64,000 nucleotides of DNA from Planobispora longispora. GTDB lineage: Bacteria > Actinomycetota > Actinomycetes > Streptosporangiales > Streptosporangiaceae. Positions 1 to 8,997 of the stretch are shown here, one piece after another. The position numbers and the translations under genes are program-made. The notes beneath the pieces were generated by a model. That model was given only the letters and a program-made list of their open reading frames with translations. It had not been told where the DNA came from and made no database searches. The stretch is from contig NZ_BOOH01000021.1 in the NCBI RefSeq assembly GCF_016863135.1, forward strand, positions 62,001 to 126,000. The letters are read 5' to 3'. Within the stretch, counting starts at the first letter, position 1. The number at the start of each line of letters is the position of its first letter.

Positions 1-391
1 ACCCGGGGAGGGTCTCCGCGGTGAAGGCGTCGCCGACGTAGCTCCAGTCGGTCAGGTTCCGCGACCGGGAGATCGGCAGGTAGTGCCGCTCTCCCTCGCC
101 CTCCCGCAGGGGGTCGCTGGTCCCCACGGCGTACCACCAGCCGTCCTCGCCGCGGACGATCGCGGGGTCGGCGTAGGTGTCGGCGAAGGTACGGCTGACC
201 GGGTTGCTGTAGGTCCCCGGCCTTCCGCCGGAGGCCGGGACGGGCCCGGCCGGGGCCGGATCACCCGACGCCGGGACGGCCGGCGCGGGAGCGGCCGGCG
301 CGCCCGGGGCCGCGGTGGCCGGCGCCGCCGCGAGCAGGCAGGCTGATCCCGCCAATGCCATGATCACGCGTTGGACGACTCTGATGACCAT
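1..391 (-). CDS. GH43 glycoside hydrolase (arabinanase-like), partial
   Basis: Start of a secreted family 43 glycoside hydrolase, probably acting on arabinan or arabinoxylan outside the cell; the gene runs off the left edge and 130 codons are visible. Residues 1-28 look like a Sec signal peptide (MVIRVVQR, then a hydrophobic Ala/Leu core). A Pro/Ala linker follows to about residue 58, then the first propeller blade with TYADPAIV (context of the family's catalytic base Asp) and WWYAVGTSD. The ATG at 391 has GGAAGAGG just upstream. A LacI-type double operator lies about 60 bp upstream, so sugar-induced expression is likely. The exact substrate cannot be told from the fragment. Confidence 0.8.
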   Translation of the reverse strand, partial: MVIRVVQRVIMALAGSACLLAAAPATAAPGAPAAPAPAVPASGDPAPAGPVPASGGRPGTYSNPVSRTFADTYADPAIVRGEDGWWYAVGTSDPLREGEGERHYLPISRSRNLTDWSYVGDAFTAETLPG

Positions 392-450
392 GAAGACCTC
401 TTCCGCTCCGGCCCCCGAGCCCTGCCTGGACGATCCTTTCGCCAGCCATT

Positions 451-478
451 TGTACAACGTTGTATTCAACGTTGTACA
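451..478. promoter_or_regulatory. Double LacI-family operator
   Basis: A perfect 12-bp inverted repeat, TGTACAACGTTG and CAACGTTGTACA, separated by TATT. Each arm is itself centred on AACGTT, the CpG-centred core usual for LacI/GalR repressors, with the two centres 12 bp apart. It lies upstream of the GH43 gene starting at 391 and behind the end of the peptidase gene at 515, so the GH43 gene is the only plausible target. The repressor itself is not in the window. Confidence 0.7.
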
Positions 479-514
479 TAGCTCATCCCCTTTCCGGTCC
501 CGGCGGGTACGGCG

Positions 515-2368
515 TCACACCCGGGCGGGGACGATCAGGTGCCGTTCGAGCCACGCGACGACGTTCCTGACGAAGGCCGCCCGGTTGGCGGGCCGCCTGA
601 TCTCGTGCCCCTCGTCCTCGAACAGCAGGTACTCGCAGGGCACCCCCCGGCCCCGCGCGGCCTGGACGGCCTGCTCGGCCTCGCGCACCGGGACGTTGGT
701 GTCATGGGCGCCGTGCACGACCAGCAGCGGGGCGGTCAGCCGGTCGAAGGAGCGCAGGGGCGACAGGGCGCGCAGCAGGTCGCGGTCGTCGCGGGGATGG
801 CCGTACTCGCTGACGGCGGCCGCGGCGATCCACGGCTCGGTCCGCGCGTAGAAGGTCTCGAAGTCGGAGATGCCGCAGACGTCGACCCCGGCCCGGAAGA
901 GGTCGGGGCGGGTGACGAGGGCGGCCAGGGTCAGGTAGCCGCCGTACGACCACCCCATGCAGGCGATCCGGGCGGGGTCGGCGAGGCCGAGCCGTGCCAG
1001 CTCCTCGGCGCAGTCGGCGGCGTCGTCGATCGCGCGGAAGCGCAGCGCGTGGTTGTCGGCGTCGCGGAAGGCCCGGCCGGAGCCGGAGGAGCCGCGGACG
1101 TTGGGCGCGAACACCCCGATCCCGGCGGCCAGCAGGTTCTGGTACAGCGGGTTGAAGGTGGGGCGTTCCTGGTACTCCGGGCCGCCGTGCAGGTACATGA
1201 GGAAGGGCGACGGCGCCTGCGTCCCCGGGACCCGGTAGAGCCATCCGCTCAGCTCCACGCCGTCCCGCGCCGGGAAGCGCACGAGCTCCGGCTCGACCGC
1301 CTCGGCGAGCGCGTCCGCCCCCGCGACCCGGCGGTAGAGGCCGGTCGCCAGCTCGCACAGGAGCACGTGGGGAGGGCGGCCGGGTCCCTCGGCGCCGAGC
1401 ACGGCCAGGCAGCCGTCCAGCGACACCCTGATCGAGGTCACCACGTCGGCGGGCGGAGGGGGGAGCGGGTGCAGCGCGCCGGTGTCCGTCTCGATCAGTT
1501 CCAGCTCCGACCTGCCGGAGACGTTCCACACCAGTACGGCGCGGTCGCCGTCGGCGCTGAGGGCGAACTGGTCCAGATCGGCGTCCGGGCGCTCGGCCAG
1601 CGTGTCCGTCCGGCCGTCCCCCCGCACCGCGACCAGCGCGGGCCGGTCGCGGCCGGCGTCGGACAGCAGGTAGACGGTCATCCCGTCGGGGGAGAGGATG
1701 CCGTAGTCGGTGGAGCCGGGCAGCCCCGTCAGCAGGGGCCGTTCCCCCGGCGGCCGGTCCTCGGCCGGGGTCCGCCCGTCCGGTGTGGAACGTTCCGAAC
1801 CGCCCGCCAGATCCACCACGGACATCCTCCGCACGCCGCGCGGGCCGCGCCGCAGCAGCATCCGCCGGTGGTCGCGGCTGATCGCGGCCGGATGCGTCAG
1901 CGGACCGGCCGCGACGACCTCCCGGCTGCCTGAGACGGCGTCGACCAGCACCGCCTCGGTCACGCCCGACGCGGAGGTCTCGGCGACGAGGAGGAGCTCT
2001 CCGCGCCCCGTCCAGCGCACGAACGACGCCGATCCGCCCGCGGGGGCGGCCAGCGGCCGCAGATCCGTGCCGTCGGGCCGGACCGTCCAGACCTGCGCGT
2101 GCTCCCCGCCGCCCGGCACGACGCGGACCGCCAGCCGCCTGGCGTCGGGGGACCAGCCCACGTCGGCGACCGGCTCCGGTCCGGTGTCGACCGGCCACGC
2201 CTCCGCCTCCCCGGTCAGGGGCTGGACCCAGACGCGGGGCGAGCCCCCGGAGTCGCCCACGAAGGCGACGGCGCTCGCGTCGGGCGCCAGGGCGGGAGCC
2301 CGGCAGTGCCAGGCGGCCAGGCTCGCGTCCGCCGGAAGGTGCGGGCGGACGCCGAGGATATGCGTCAT
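515..2368 (-). CDS. S9 family prolyl oligopeptidase-like peptidase
   Basis: A 617-residue serine peptidase of the S9 (prolyl oligopeptidase/acylaminoacyl peptidase) type, cleaving short peptides in the cytoplasm (no signal peptide). The N-terminal half is a beta-propeller of WSPDARRLAV and LSPDGMTVYL-type blades. The C-terminal alpha/beta hydrolase domain has Ser474 in GWSYGG, Asp556 in HGAHDTNVP and His588 in EDEGHE. The ATG at 2368 overlaps the stop of the amidotransferase gene by ATGA and has AAGGAG upstream, so it is translationally coupled. It is the last gene of a ligase-ligase-amidotransferase-peptidase cluster, which suggests that it hydrolyses the product of those enzymes. Confidence 0.9.
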   Translation of the reverse strand: MTHILGVRPHLPADASLAAWHCRAPALAPDASAVAFVGDSGGSPRVWVQPLTGEAEAWPVDTGPEPVADVGWSPDARRLAVRVVPGGGEHAQVWTVRPDGTDLRPLAAPAGGSASFVRWTGRGELLLVAETSASGVTEAVLVDAVSGSREVVAAGPLTHPAAISRDHRRMLLRRGPRGVRRMSVVDLAGGSERSTPDGRTPAEDRPPGERPLLTGLPGSTDYGILSPDGMTVYLLSDAGRDRPALVAVRGDGRTDTLAERPDADLDQFALSADGDRAVLVWNVSGRSELELIETDTGALHPLPPPPADVVTSIRVSLDGCLAVLGAEGPGRPPHVLLCELATGLYRRVAGADALAEAVEPELVRFPARDGVELSGWLYRVPGTQAPSPFLMYLHGGPEYQERPTFNPLYQNLLAAGIGVFAPNVRGSSGSGRAFRDADNHALRFRAIDDAADCAEELARLGLADPARIACMGWSYGGYLTLAALVTRPDLFRAGVDVCGISDFETFYARTEPWIAAAAVSEYGHPRDDRDLLRALSPLRSFDRLTAPLLVVHGAHDTNVPVREAEQAVQAARGRGVPCEYLLFEDEGHEIRRPANRAAFVRNVVAWLERHLIVPARV

Positions 2369-4155
2369 CGAACTCCTTGGGCTTGCAGCCACAACTCCAG
2401 GAGTCCAAGGTGCCACAGCACGTTGACGCCGACCGGCGTACGGTGCTCGTTGGGCGCGTCGAGCAGCCGCGCCACATATGACCGGTCGAACAGGCCGCGG
2501 GCGCGCGCGGCGGGCGCGTTCAACGCGTCGCGGACGAGCTCCAGCAGCGGCCCGTCGACGTGCCGTACGGCGGGGACCGGGAAGTACCCCTTGGTCCGGT
2601 CGACGACCTCGGCGGGCAGCAGCTTGCGGGCGATGTCCTTGAGCACGCCCTTGCCGCCGGAGGCCAGCTTGAGCTCCGGCGGGCAGGCCGCGGCCAGCTC
2701 GACCAGGTCGTGGTCGAGGAACGGGGTCCGGGCCTCCAGGCCGAAGGCCATCGTCATGTTGTCCACCCGCTTGACCGGGTCGTCGACCATCATGGCCTCG
2801 ACCTCCAGGCGCAGCACCGCGTCCAGCGCGGTCTCCGCGCCGGGCGCCGCCAGGTGGCGCCGGACGAACGCGCCGCTGGCGTCCTCGCCGATCAGGTACT
2901 CGGGCGAGAGGATCTCCGCCATGGCCTCGTGCTGGCGGTCGAAGAACTCGCGGGCGTAGACGGCGGCGGCCTGCTCGCGCGCCACGCCGGCCAGCGGCGG
3001 GAACCAGCTGTAGCCGGCGAAGACCTCGTCGGCGCCCTGTCCGGACTGCACGACCGTGACGTGCTTGGCGACCTGCTCGGACAACAGGTGGAAGGCGACG
3101 CAGTCGTGGCTGGCCATCGGCTCGCTCATCGCCCGCACCGCGCGCTCCAGGGCGGGCACCAGCCACGCGTCCTCGACGCGGAGGCGGTGGTGGCGGGTGC
3201 CGAAGCGCTCGGCCACCAGGTCGGAGTAGACGAACTCGTCCCCGGCGAGGCCGCCGGCCGGCTGGAACCCGATGCTGAAGGTCGACAGCCCCTCCTGACC
3301 CTCCTCGGCCAGCAGCGCGACGATCAGGCTGGAGTCCAGGCCGCCGGAGAGCAGCACGCCCACCGGCACGTCGGCGACCATGCGCCGCCGCACGGCCGCG
3401 CGCAGCCGTTCCAGCACGGCCTCACGCCAGTCGTCGGCGCCCATCCCGGCGTACTCCGGCAGGGCCGAGCGGGTGTAGGGCGGCCGCCAGTAGCGGCGGT
3501 CCCGGGTCGTGCCGTCCGCCTCGACGGTCCGCACCGTGGCCGGCGGGAGCTTGCGGACTCCGGCCAGGATCGTGCGCTCACCCGGCACCAGCGAGTGGAA
3601 GGTCATGTAGTGGTGCAGGGCCACCCGGTCGATGTCGCCGCCCACCCCTCCGCCGGCCAGCAGCGCGGGCAGCGAGGAGGCGAAGCGCAGCCGGCCGGCG
3701 TCGCGGGTCAGGTACATCGGCTTGATGCCCATCCGGTCCCGGGCGAGCGTCAGACGGCCGGTGTCCCGCTCGAAGATCGCAAAGGCGAACATGCCCTTGA
3801 ACCGCTCCACGCAGTCGGGTCCCCAATGGTGGAAGGCCTTCAGCAGCACCTCGGTGTCGGAGGACGAGAAGAAGCGGTATCCCCGGCCCCGCAGTTCCTC
3901 GCGGAGCTCCCGGTAGTTGTACAGGCAGCCGTTGAACGCCGCCGTCAGGCCCAGGGCGCTGTCCACCATGGGCTGGGCCGCCTTCTCCGACAAGTCGATG
4001 ATCTTCAGACGGCGGTGGCCGAGGGCGACCGGCCCCAGCGACCACAGCCCCGACCCGTCGGGGCCGCGCTCGTGCATGGCGTCGGTCATCCGGCCCACGG
4101 CGCCGATGTCCGCCGTCCGCCCGTCGAATCGGATCTCACCGCTCAGCCCGCACAT
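2365..4155 (-). CDS. AsnB-like glutamine amidotransferase (NAGGN amidotransferase type)
   Basis: A 596-residue class II glutamine amidotransferase/asparagine synthetase homologue. Cys2 (MCGLSGEIRFDG) is the N-terminal nucleophile that releases ammonia from glutamine. The C-terminal synthetase domain carries the PP-loop SGGLDSS near residue 270 and uses ATP to amidate a carboxylate. The N-terminus resembles the N-acetylglutaminylglutamine amide branch (AsnO/'trio' amidotransferase) more than housekeeping AsnB; this is a reading from memory, not a search. It lies downstream of two GCS2 ligases and overlaps the S9 peptidase, so the acceptor is more likely a small peptide than free aspartate. An ordinary asparagine synthetase remains possible. 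Confidence 0.85.
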   Translation of the reverse strand: MCGLSGEIRFDGRTADIGAVGRMTDAMHERGPDGSGLWSLGPVALGHRRLKIIDLSEKAAQPMVDSALGLTAAFNGCLYNYRELREELRGRGYRFFSSSDTEVLLKAFHHWGPDCVERFKGMFAFAIFERDTGRLTLARDRMGIKPMYLTRDAGRLRFASSLPALLAGGGVGGDIDRVALHHYMTFHSLVPGERTILAGVRKLPPATVRTVEADGTTRDRRYWRPPYTRSALPEYAGMGADDWREAVLERLRAAVRRRMVADVPVGVLLSGGLDSSLIVALLAEEGQEGLSTFSIGFQPAGGLAGDEFVYSDLVAERFGTRHHRLRVEDAWLVPALERAVRAMSEPMASHDCVAFHLLSEQVAKHVTVVQSGQGADEVFAGYSWFPPLAGVAREQAAAVYAREFFDRQHEAMAEILSPEYLIGEDASGAFVRRHLAAPGAETALDAVLRLEVEAMMVDDPVKRVDNMTMAFGLEARTPFLDHDLVELAAACPPELKLASGGKGVLKDIARKLLPAEVVDRTKGYFPVPAVRHVDGPLLELVRDALNAPAARARGLFDRSYVARLLDAPNEHRTPVGVNVLWHLGLLELWLQAQGVR

Positions 4156-4257
4156 CTAGTCATCCCTCACGTAGTCATGGTCGTTCTCGAAGCCCCGCGT
4201 CATGCTCGTCAAGCCCCGCACACGATCGTTCTCAAGCCTCCGCCCGCGGGACGGACC

Positions 4258-5391
4258 TCACGCCGCCCCGGCGGGGGCGCCCGCCCAGTCCTCGCGCTGT
4301 GTCTCGGCCAGGAGGAGATCGACGACGTCGGCCGCCCCGCCGTCCCGGGCGAAGACCTTCCGCTGCCGGGCGGAGGAGCTCCCGCGCGCCAGCGCCTCCC
4401 GGGTCAGGGCCGTGACCAGCTCCCAGTCGCCGGCGCTCTCCAGCTGCGGCCGGAGGCCGTCCACCATCCGCCCGATCACCTCGGCGGCCGGCCGGGGATC
4501 GCCGCCGTCCGGGTCGACGAGCTCGTCCTCCAGGCCGGAGCGCGCCGCCCGCCACGTCGCGGCGCGCACCAGCTCCGGCTGGACGTCGTGGGGGCGCCCC
4601 TCCCGCACCGCCTCCAGCTCGCGGGCCACCAGCGCGCGGAACAACCCGGCGATCAGCACGATGTCGCTCACCAGGGGGCAGGAGTCGCATATCCGCAGCT
4701 CCACGGTGGGGACGTGCGCCGAGGGCCGGATGTCGAAGTAGATCATTCCGGGGTCGGTGATCGTGCCCGACCGGATGAGCTCGGCGATCGCCTCGTCGTA
4801 CTCCGCGGCCGACGCGTACTCGGGCATGGGCCCGGCGGTGGGCCAGCGCTGCCAGACGAGGGGGCGGTAGGCGGCGTACCCGGTGTCCTGTCCCAGCCAG
4901 TACGGCGAGCTGGTGCTCAGCGCGAGCAGCACGGGAGCCCAGGGGGCGAGGCGGTGGGCGACGGCGACGGCCAGTTCCCGGTCCCCGATCCCGGCGTGCA
5001 CCTGGGTCCCGCAGATGAGCTGCTCACGGGTGAGCGCCTGATAGTCGTCGAGCATCTGCTCGTAGCGGGGGTCCGGGGAGATCTTCAGCGCCTCCAGGTC
5101 CACGAGCGGCACGCTCCCGGCGGCCACGATTCCCAGTCCCAGCCCGTCCGCCGCCCGGATCGCCATGCGGCGCAGGTCGGTCAGCTCGCCGGCGAGGTCC
5201 TCCAGACGGGTGAAAGGGCTGCTGTTGGCCTCCACCACCGAACGCTGCAATTCGGGGGAGAACCGGTCCTGGGGCAACTGCTCCAGCAGGAGGCCGGACC
5301 GGGGCACGAGGTGCCTGGTCTGGACGTCCACGACGTGGAATTCCTCTTCGACGCCGACTGTGATCGGATTCGCCTGACCCGCCATTCCCAT
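4258..5391 (-). CDS. Carboxylate-amine ligase, GCS2/YbdK family (second copy)
   Basis: An ATP-dependent carboxylate-amine ligase of the glutamate-cysteine ligase type 2 family, about 377 residues, the usual length. The family joins a carboxylate (often the gamma-carboxyl of glutamate) to an amine. Visible motifs are the metal/ATP motif TVGVEEEFHV near the N-terminus, CGTQVHAGIGD in mid-protein, and STSSPYWLGQDTGYAAYR followed by WQRWPTAGP. An in-frame ATG lies 39 bp further upstream (5430), but those codons are AT-rich and match no family N-terminus. I chose 5391; 5385 is also possible. It forms a tandem pair with the next gene upstream and precedes the amidotransferase. Confidence 0.85.
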   Translation of the reverse strand: MGMAGQANPITVGVEEEFHVVDVQTRHLVPRSGLLLEQLPQDRFSPELQRSVVEANSSPFTRLEDLAGELTDLRRMAIRAADGLGLGIVAAGSVPLVDLEALKISPDPRYEQMLDDYQALTREQLICGTQVHAGIGDRELAVAVAHRLAPWAPVLLALSTSSPYWLGQDTGYAAYRPLVWQRWPTAGPMPEYASAAEYDEAIAELIRSGTITDPGMIYFDIRPSAHVPTVELRICDSCPLVSDIVLIAGLFRALVARELEAVREGRPHDVQPELVRAATWRAARSGLEDELVDPDGGDPRPAAEVIGRMVDGLRPQLESAGDWELVTALTREALARGSSSARQRKVFARDGGAADVVDLLLAETQREDWAGAPAGAA

Positions 5392-5476
5392 CACCCCAGA
5401 AATACGCTGATTAAATAGAGTTTTTGTCATCTGCCCAAAAAAGACCTTCCTGAACTGCTATGACGTAATTAGCCCG

Positions 5477-6691
5477 TCATGAGGCGAGAAGCGGTACGGC
5501 GGTGACGGCTCCGGGCGCGGTCTGACGCCCCATCCACGCCACCATGTCGTGCAGGTTGCGCCGCTGGTCGTACACCGCGCGCTGGCGCGCCGCCCCCGAC
5601 CCCAGGCAGCGCAGCAGGAAAAGCCGCTCGGTCACCATCGGCAGGTCCCCGGCGGCCGCCAGCGCCGGGCCGATGCGCGCCATGAGCCCGTCGACCAGGC
5701 GCCAGGCCGGCACCGGCGTCCCCGTGACCGGGTCCAGGCCCTCTCCCTCCAGCCCGTCACGGGCCGCCCGCCAGTAGGCCGCCTCCAGCAGCGCCTCCGG
5801 CGGGCGGGGCGGGGGCGTCCCGGAGCGGATGTCGCGCAGCACGGTCGCCACCAGCGCCCGCACGATCGCGGCGTAGGCGACGGCCTCCTCGGCGGTGGCG
5901 CACACGTCGGCGACCCGCACCTCGACCGTGGGCAGGTGGTGGGAGGGACGCGCCAGCCAGTACACCATCGCCTCGTCCAGGATGACGCCGGAGCGGATCA
6001 GCGCGTCCACGGTGGCGCGGTACTCGGCGGCGGAGCCGAGCAGCGGCGGCGGGCCGACGGTGGGCCAGCGTCCCCAGGCGACCGCCCGCCAGCTGGCGTA
6101 TCCGCTGTCGCGGCCGGCGGTGAAGGGGGAGTTGGCCGTCAGCGCCAGCAACGTGGGGAACCAGGGCCGCAGGTGGTTGCAGACCTGCACGGCCTCCTCA
6201 CGGTCGGGCACCTCGACGTGGACGTGGCAGCCGCAGCACTTCTCCCCGCGGGCGATGGCGCCGTAGACGCGGGCTATCCGCCGGTAGCGCGGCTCGTCGG
6301 CGACGGGCGCGTCGCTGGCCGAGTGCTCGAAGGGGGCCGAGCCGCAGGCGGTCAGTCGGCAGCCCTCCCGCCGCGCCGCGCCGGACAGCTCCGACCGGAG
6401 CCGGACCAGTTCCCGGCGGAGCGCGCCGAGATCGGTGTGCGGGCTGGAGGCGGTCTCGATCTGGCAGGCCGCGAACTCCCGCTGCACCCGGTCGGGACGG
6501 CGCACCTCGGCCATGATCCGGGCCGCGCGCGGGGCCGTCCGGCCGGTACGGGGGTCGAAGAGGAAGAACTCCTCCTCCACGCCTACCTGCGGTGCTTCCG
6601 CGACGGACGGGGCCGGTACGGTCCGGCCGGTGCCGAGAGCCGGAGGCGCGTCGCCCTCCGGCCGCGGGGATACCGAGCGCCTGTGCGTCAC
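5477..6691 (-). CDS. Carboxylate-amine ligase, GCS2/YbdK family (first copy)
   Basis: A second GCS2-family ligase, 404 residues with a 35-residue low-complexity N-terminal extension before QVGVEEEFFLFD. It has the same landmarks as its neighbour (CGCHVHVEVPDREE; TANSPFTAGRDSGYASWR; WGRWPTVGPPP), but the two have clearly diverged, so they probably use different substrates or act in sequence. The start is GTG at 6691 with a G-rich ribosome site. It is the first gene of the four-gene minus-strand cluster. A glutathione- or EgtA-type role cannot be excluded, but no partner for either pathway is nearby. Confidence 0.85.
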   Translation of the reverse strand: MTHRRSVSPRPEGDAPPALGTGRTVPAPSVAEAPQVGVEEEFFLFDPRTGRTAPRAARIMAEVRRPDRVQREFAACQIETASSPHTDLGALRRELVRLRSELSGAARREGCRLTACGSAPFEHSASDAPVADEPRYRRIARVYGAIARGEKCCGCHVHVEVPDREEAVQVCNHLRPWFPTLLALTANSPFTAGRDSGYASWRAVAWGRWPTVGPPPLLGSAAEYRATVDALIRSGVILDEAMVYWLARPSHHLPTVEVRVADVCATAEEAVAYAAIVRALVATVLRDIRSGTPPPRPPEALLEAAYWRAARDGLEGEGLDPVTGTPVPAWRLVDGLMARIGPALAAAGDLPMVTERLFLLRCLGSGAARQRAVYDQRRNLHDMVAWMGRQTAPGAVTAVPLLAS

Positions 6692-6903
6692 CCCTGCCCC
6701 CCCGGTCGTGGTCGGTCCGCCCAGCCGCGCTGAGCTGCACTGATTCGCTGCCCCGTGGCGGAGGTCTCACACATGCGCGGCCGGTGCCGTAGGCCGCCGG
6801 GCGCTTGCGTCGGCGCGGAGGGGTGAACCCCCGCCCCCGCCGCGGCCTCCCGCCGGCGGGATCGGCGGGAAAAGTGTCGGGGCTCTCTGGTAGACGTGGG
6901 CCC

Positions 6904-7272
6904 ATGGGTGTGAGCGTCGATGAGTTCCTGCAGATGTTGAACAAGCTGCCCGAGGTCGCGCAGAGCGACGGCGGCGAATGGGTCTCGCTGAAGGTGCGCG
7001 GCAAGGGGTTCGGCTACCTGTGGGAGCGCACGGAGACCGTCGGGCTCAAGGCGACGATCGACGAGCAGATCGCGCTGGTGGCGGAGCGGCCGGAGGTGTT
7101 CGAGGTCCAGTTCACCACGGGCCGGTTCGGCTGGGTCGTGGTGCACCTGGACAAGATCGACTCAGATGAGCTGTTCGAGCTGGTCGCCGAGGCGTGGTGC
7201 CTGACGGCCCCCAGGCAGATGGTCGACGCCTTCGAGGCCGAGCTGGGAGTGGCGGGCGGGGCCGGGCGATAG
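6904..7272 (+). CDS. MmcQ/YjbR family protein
   Basis: A 122-residue small cytoplasmic protein of the MmcQ/YjbR (CyaY-like fold, DNA-binding-like) family. Characteristic stretches are the N-terminal helix VDEFLQMLNKLPEV, FEVQFTTGRFGWVVVHL, and the C-terminal helix in which ELFELVAEAWCLTAPRQMV corresponds to the family's 'eawr..apk' ending. The ATG at 6904 is the natural start; a GTG two codons later is an alternative. Its function is unknown. It stands alone, divergent from the ligase cluster and convergent with the phosphotransferase gene. Confidence 0.8.
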   Translation: MGVSVDEFLQMLNKLPEVAQSDGGEWVSLKVRGKGFGYLWERTETVGLKATIDEQIALVAERPEVFEVQFTTGRFGWVVVHLDKIDSDELFELVAEAWCLTAPRQMVDAFEAELGVAGGAGR

Positions 7273-7353
7273 CGGGCCCGACGGGGCGGGGCCGGTGACG
7301 GTGGACCGGGCGGGCCGGGGGCGGGCGTCGCCGGGATGCGGCGGGCCGCCGGG

Positions 7354-8220
7354 TCAGGCGTCGGCGAAGGTCCTGTCCAGGTGCGCCAGCCCGCTCTCCG
7401 TGTAGTGCCGGGCGCCGGTGCGCACGCCGTACGCGATGTCCTGGAGCAGGGTGCAGCGCGCGTAGAAGACGGCCCGTTCGAGATCGGCCCCGTCCCAGCG
7501 CCCCCCGTAGGAGGCCAGCGTCAGGTCGAGGACCTCCGGGCCGAGGTCCCGGTAGATGAGGGCGAGGTCGTAGGCGGGGTCGGCGATCGCCGCGTCGGTC
7601 CAGTCGATGATCCCGGTGACGGCGTCCGTTCCCGGGTCCACCAGCACGTGCTCGTCGCCCAGGTCGTTGTGGCAGAACACCAGGGCGCGCGGTCCCGCCG
7701 CCGGGGGCGTGCGGCCGAGGAAGCCCTCGACGGCACGGCGGGCCGTCGCGGACATCAGCTCCGCGATCTCCCGGTAGTCCTCCCCGGCCTCGCTCAGCCA
7801 CGCCTGCGGCGGTTCGAAGTCCCGCTCGGCCACCTTCTCCATCTCCGCGACGGGAGCCAGGTGCAGGCTGCTGAGGAACGCGCCGAGCACGGGCGCCAGC
7901 CGGGCCGGATCGGCCACCCGGTGCTCGCTCATCGGCACGCCGGGGAGCTTGGCGTAGGCCATGACGCCGGCCTCGGCGTCGGCGAAGAGCGGTTCCGGGA
8001 CCGGCAGGGGGGACAGCCGGGCCACGGCGGCGAGCAGGTCCGCCTCGCGCCGCACCGACTCGCCCCGCAGGGAGGGGTCCGGCTCCTTGCTCCGCCGGAC
8101 GATCAGTTCGCCGTTGACCTCGTAGGCGACGTTGTCCCACCCCTCGCCCAGCCGGGTGACGGACCTGACCTCGTAGCCGGGCAGGCGGTCGCCGAGCAGC
8201 GCTCCGATCGCGTCGATCAC
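7354..8220 (-). CDS. APH-family phosphotransferase
   Basis: A 288-residue kinase-fold phosphotransferase of the aminoglycoside/macrolide/homoserine kinase-like (APH) family. It has the GEGWDNVAYEV nucleotide-binding loop at the N-terminus, the catalytic Brenner motif CHNDLGDEHVLVD near residue 190, and the metal-binding IIDWTDAAIADPAYDLA near residue 210. Sequence alone does not show whether it inactivates a drug or phosphorylates a metabolite. Macrolide 2'-phosphotransferases share this motif pattern. It is a single gene with its stop in a short convergent gap. Confidence 0.85.
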   Translation of the reverse strand: MIDAIGALLGDRLPGYEVRSVTRLGEGWDNVAYEVNGELIVRRSKEPDPSLRGESVRREADLLAAVARLSPLPVPEPLFADAEAGVMAYAKLPGVPMSEHRVADPARLAPVLGAFLSSLHLAPVAEMEKVAERDFEPPQAWLSEAGEDYREIAELMSATARRAVEGFLGRTPPAAGPRALVFCHNDLGDEHVLVDPGTDAVTGIIDWTDAAIADPAYDLALIYRDLGPEVLDLTLASYGGRWDGADLERAVFYARCTLLQDIAYGVRTGARHYTESGLAHLDRTFADA

Positions 8221-8289
8221 ATCCCCACCCTAGCGAGCCGGACGAGCGGCTCGCGGAGACCGCGGGAGGGCGGCCGGTGCGCGGAGGGC

Positions 8290-8805
8290 TCAGCCGACGT
8301 CACCGGTCGAGCCGTCGGTCAGCTCGCGCAGGATGTCGGCGTGCCCGGCGTGCCGGGCGGTCTCCTCGATCAGGTGCACGTAGATCCAGCGGAGCGAGAC
8401 CCGGACCAGCCGGGGATGGGGCACCGTGTGGTCGAGGGCGAAGCCGGCGGCGGTCTCCCTGGACAGCGCGCAGACCCGCTCGTACTCCGCGATCAGGGAC
8501 TCGACGGTGTCGTGCTCGTCGAGGATCCAGCCCTCCTCGCCCTCGGGCGGGAGCTCCTCCTCCGTGCGGCGGGCCAGGACGCGCTGGAACCACCGCAGCT
8601 CCATGACGGTCAGGTGCTTGACCAGTCCGGCCGGCGTGGTCAGGGAGGGCACGCGCCTGAGGCGGGCGTCCTCCTCGGAGAGCCCGCGGACCTTGCGGAC
8701 GATCGTCGCGCGGTGGAAGTTCAGGAACGTCTCCAGGACTGTGCGCTCCCCGTCCACGGAGGCCGCCGCCACGGCGAGCAGGGGGTCGTTCATCGTTGCG
8801 CCCAT
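8290..8805 (-). CDS. DinB/DUF664 family protein
   Basis: A 171-residue four-helix-bundle protein of the DinB-like DUF664 group, which in actinomycetes includes metal- and mycothiol-dependent enzymes. The histidines expected to bind metal are visible in KHLTVMELRWFQ and in HLIEETARHAGHADILRE. There is no clear ribosome site at the ATG at 8805; TACCTA 10 bp upstream could be a -10 box for a near-leaderless message. An ATG four codons in is the alternative start. Its substrate is unknown. Confidence 0.8.
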   Translation of the reverse strand: MGATMNDPLLAVAAASVDGERTVLETFLNFHRATIVRKVRGLSEEDARLRRVPSLTTPAGLVKHLTVMELRWFQRVLARRTEEELPPEGEEGWILDEHDTVESLIAEYERVCALSRETAAGFALDHTVPHPRLVRVSLRWIYVHLIEETARHAGHADILRELTDGSTGDVG

Positions 8806-8997
8806 TGCGCCACGTTAGGTAATTCCCCCGGCGGAGACAACGCCCGCCGCGGAGGGGCGGCCCTTCCGACGCCCGCGCGCGTCCTCCCGTGCGCATTTTT
8901 ACGTGGTCGGTCCGGCCCGGTCCGGTGAGCATCGGTGAACCGGCCGTGATCGCGCGCGCCGGGCACGGGAGACGGGCATCCGGGGATGGGAAGGCCG

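Noticed and set aside
2099-5418. Long plus-strand open frames opposite the amidotransferase and ligase genes
   Set aside because: These are antisense frames caused by high GC, rich in Gly/Arg/Pro/Val/His with no domain. The minus strand encodes clear enzymes.
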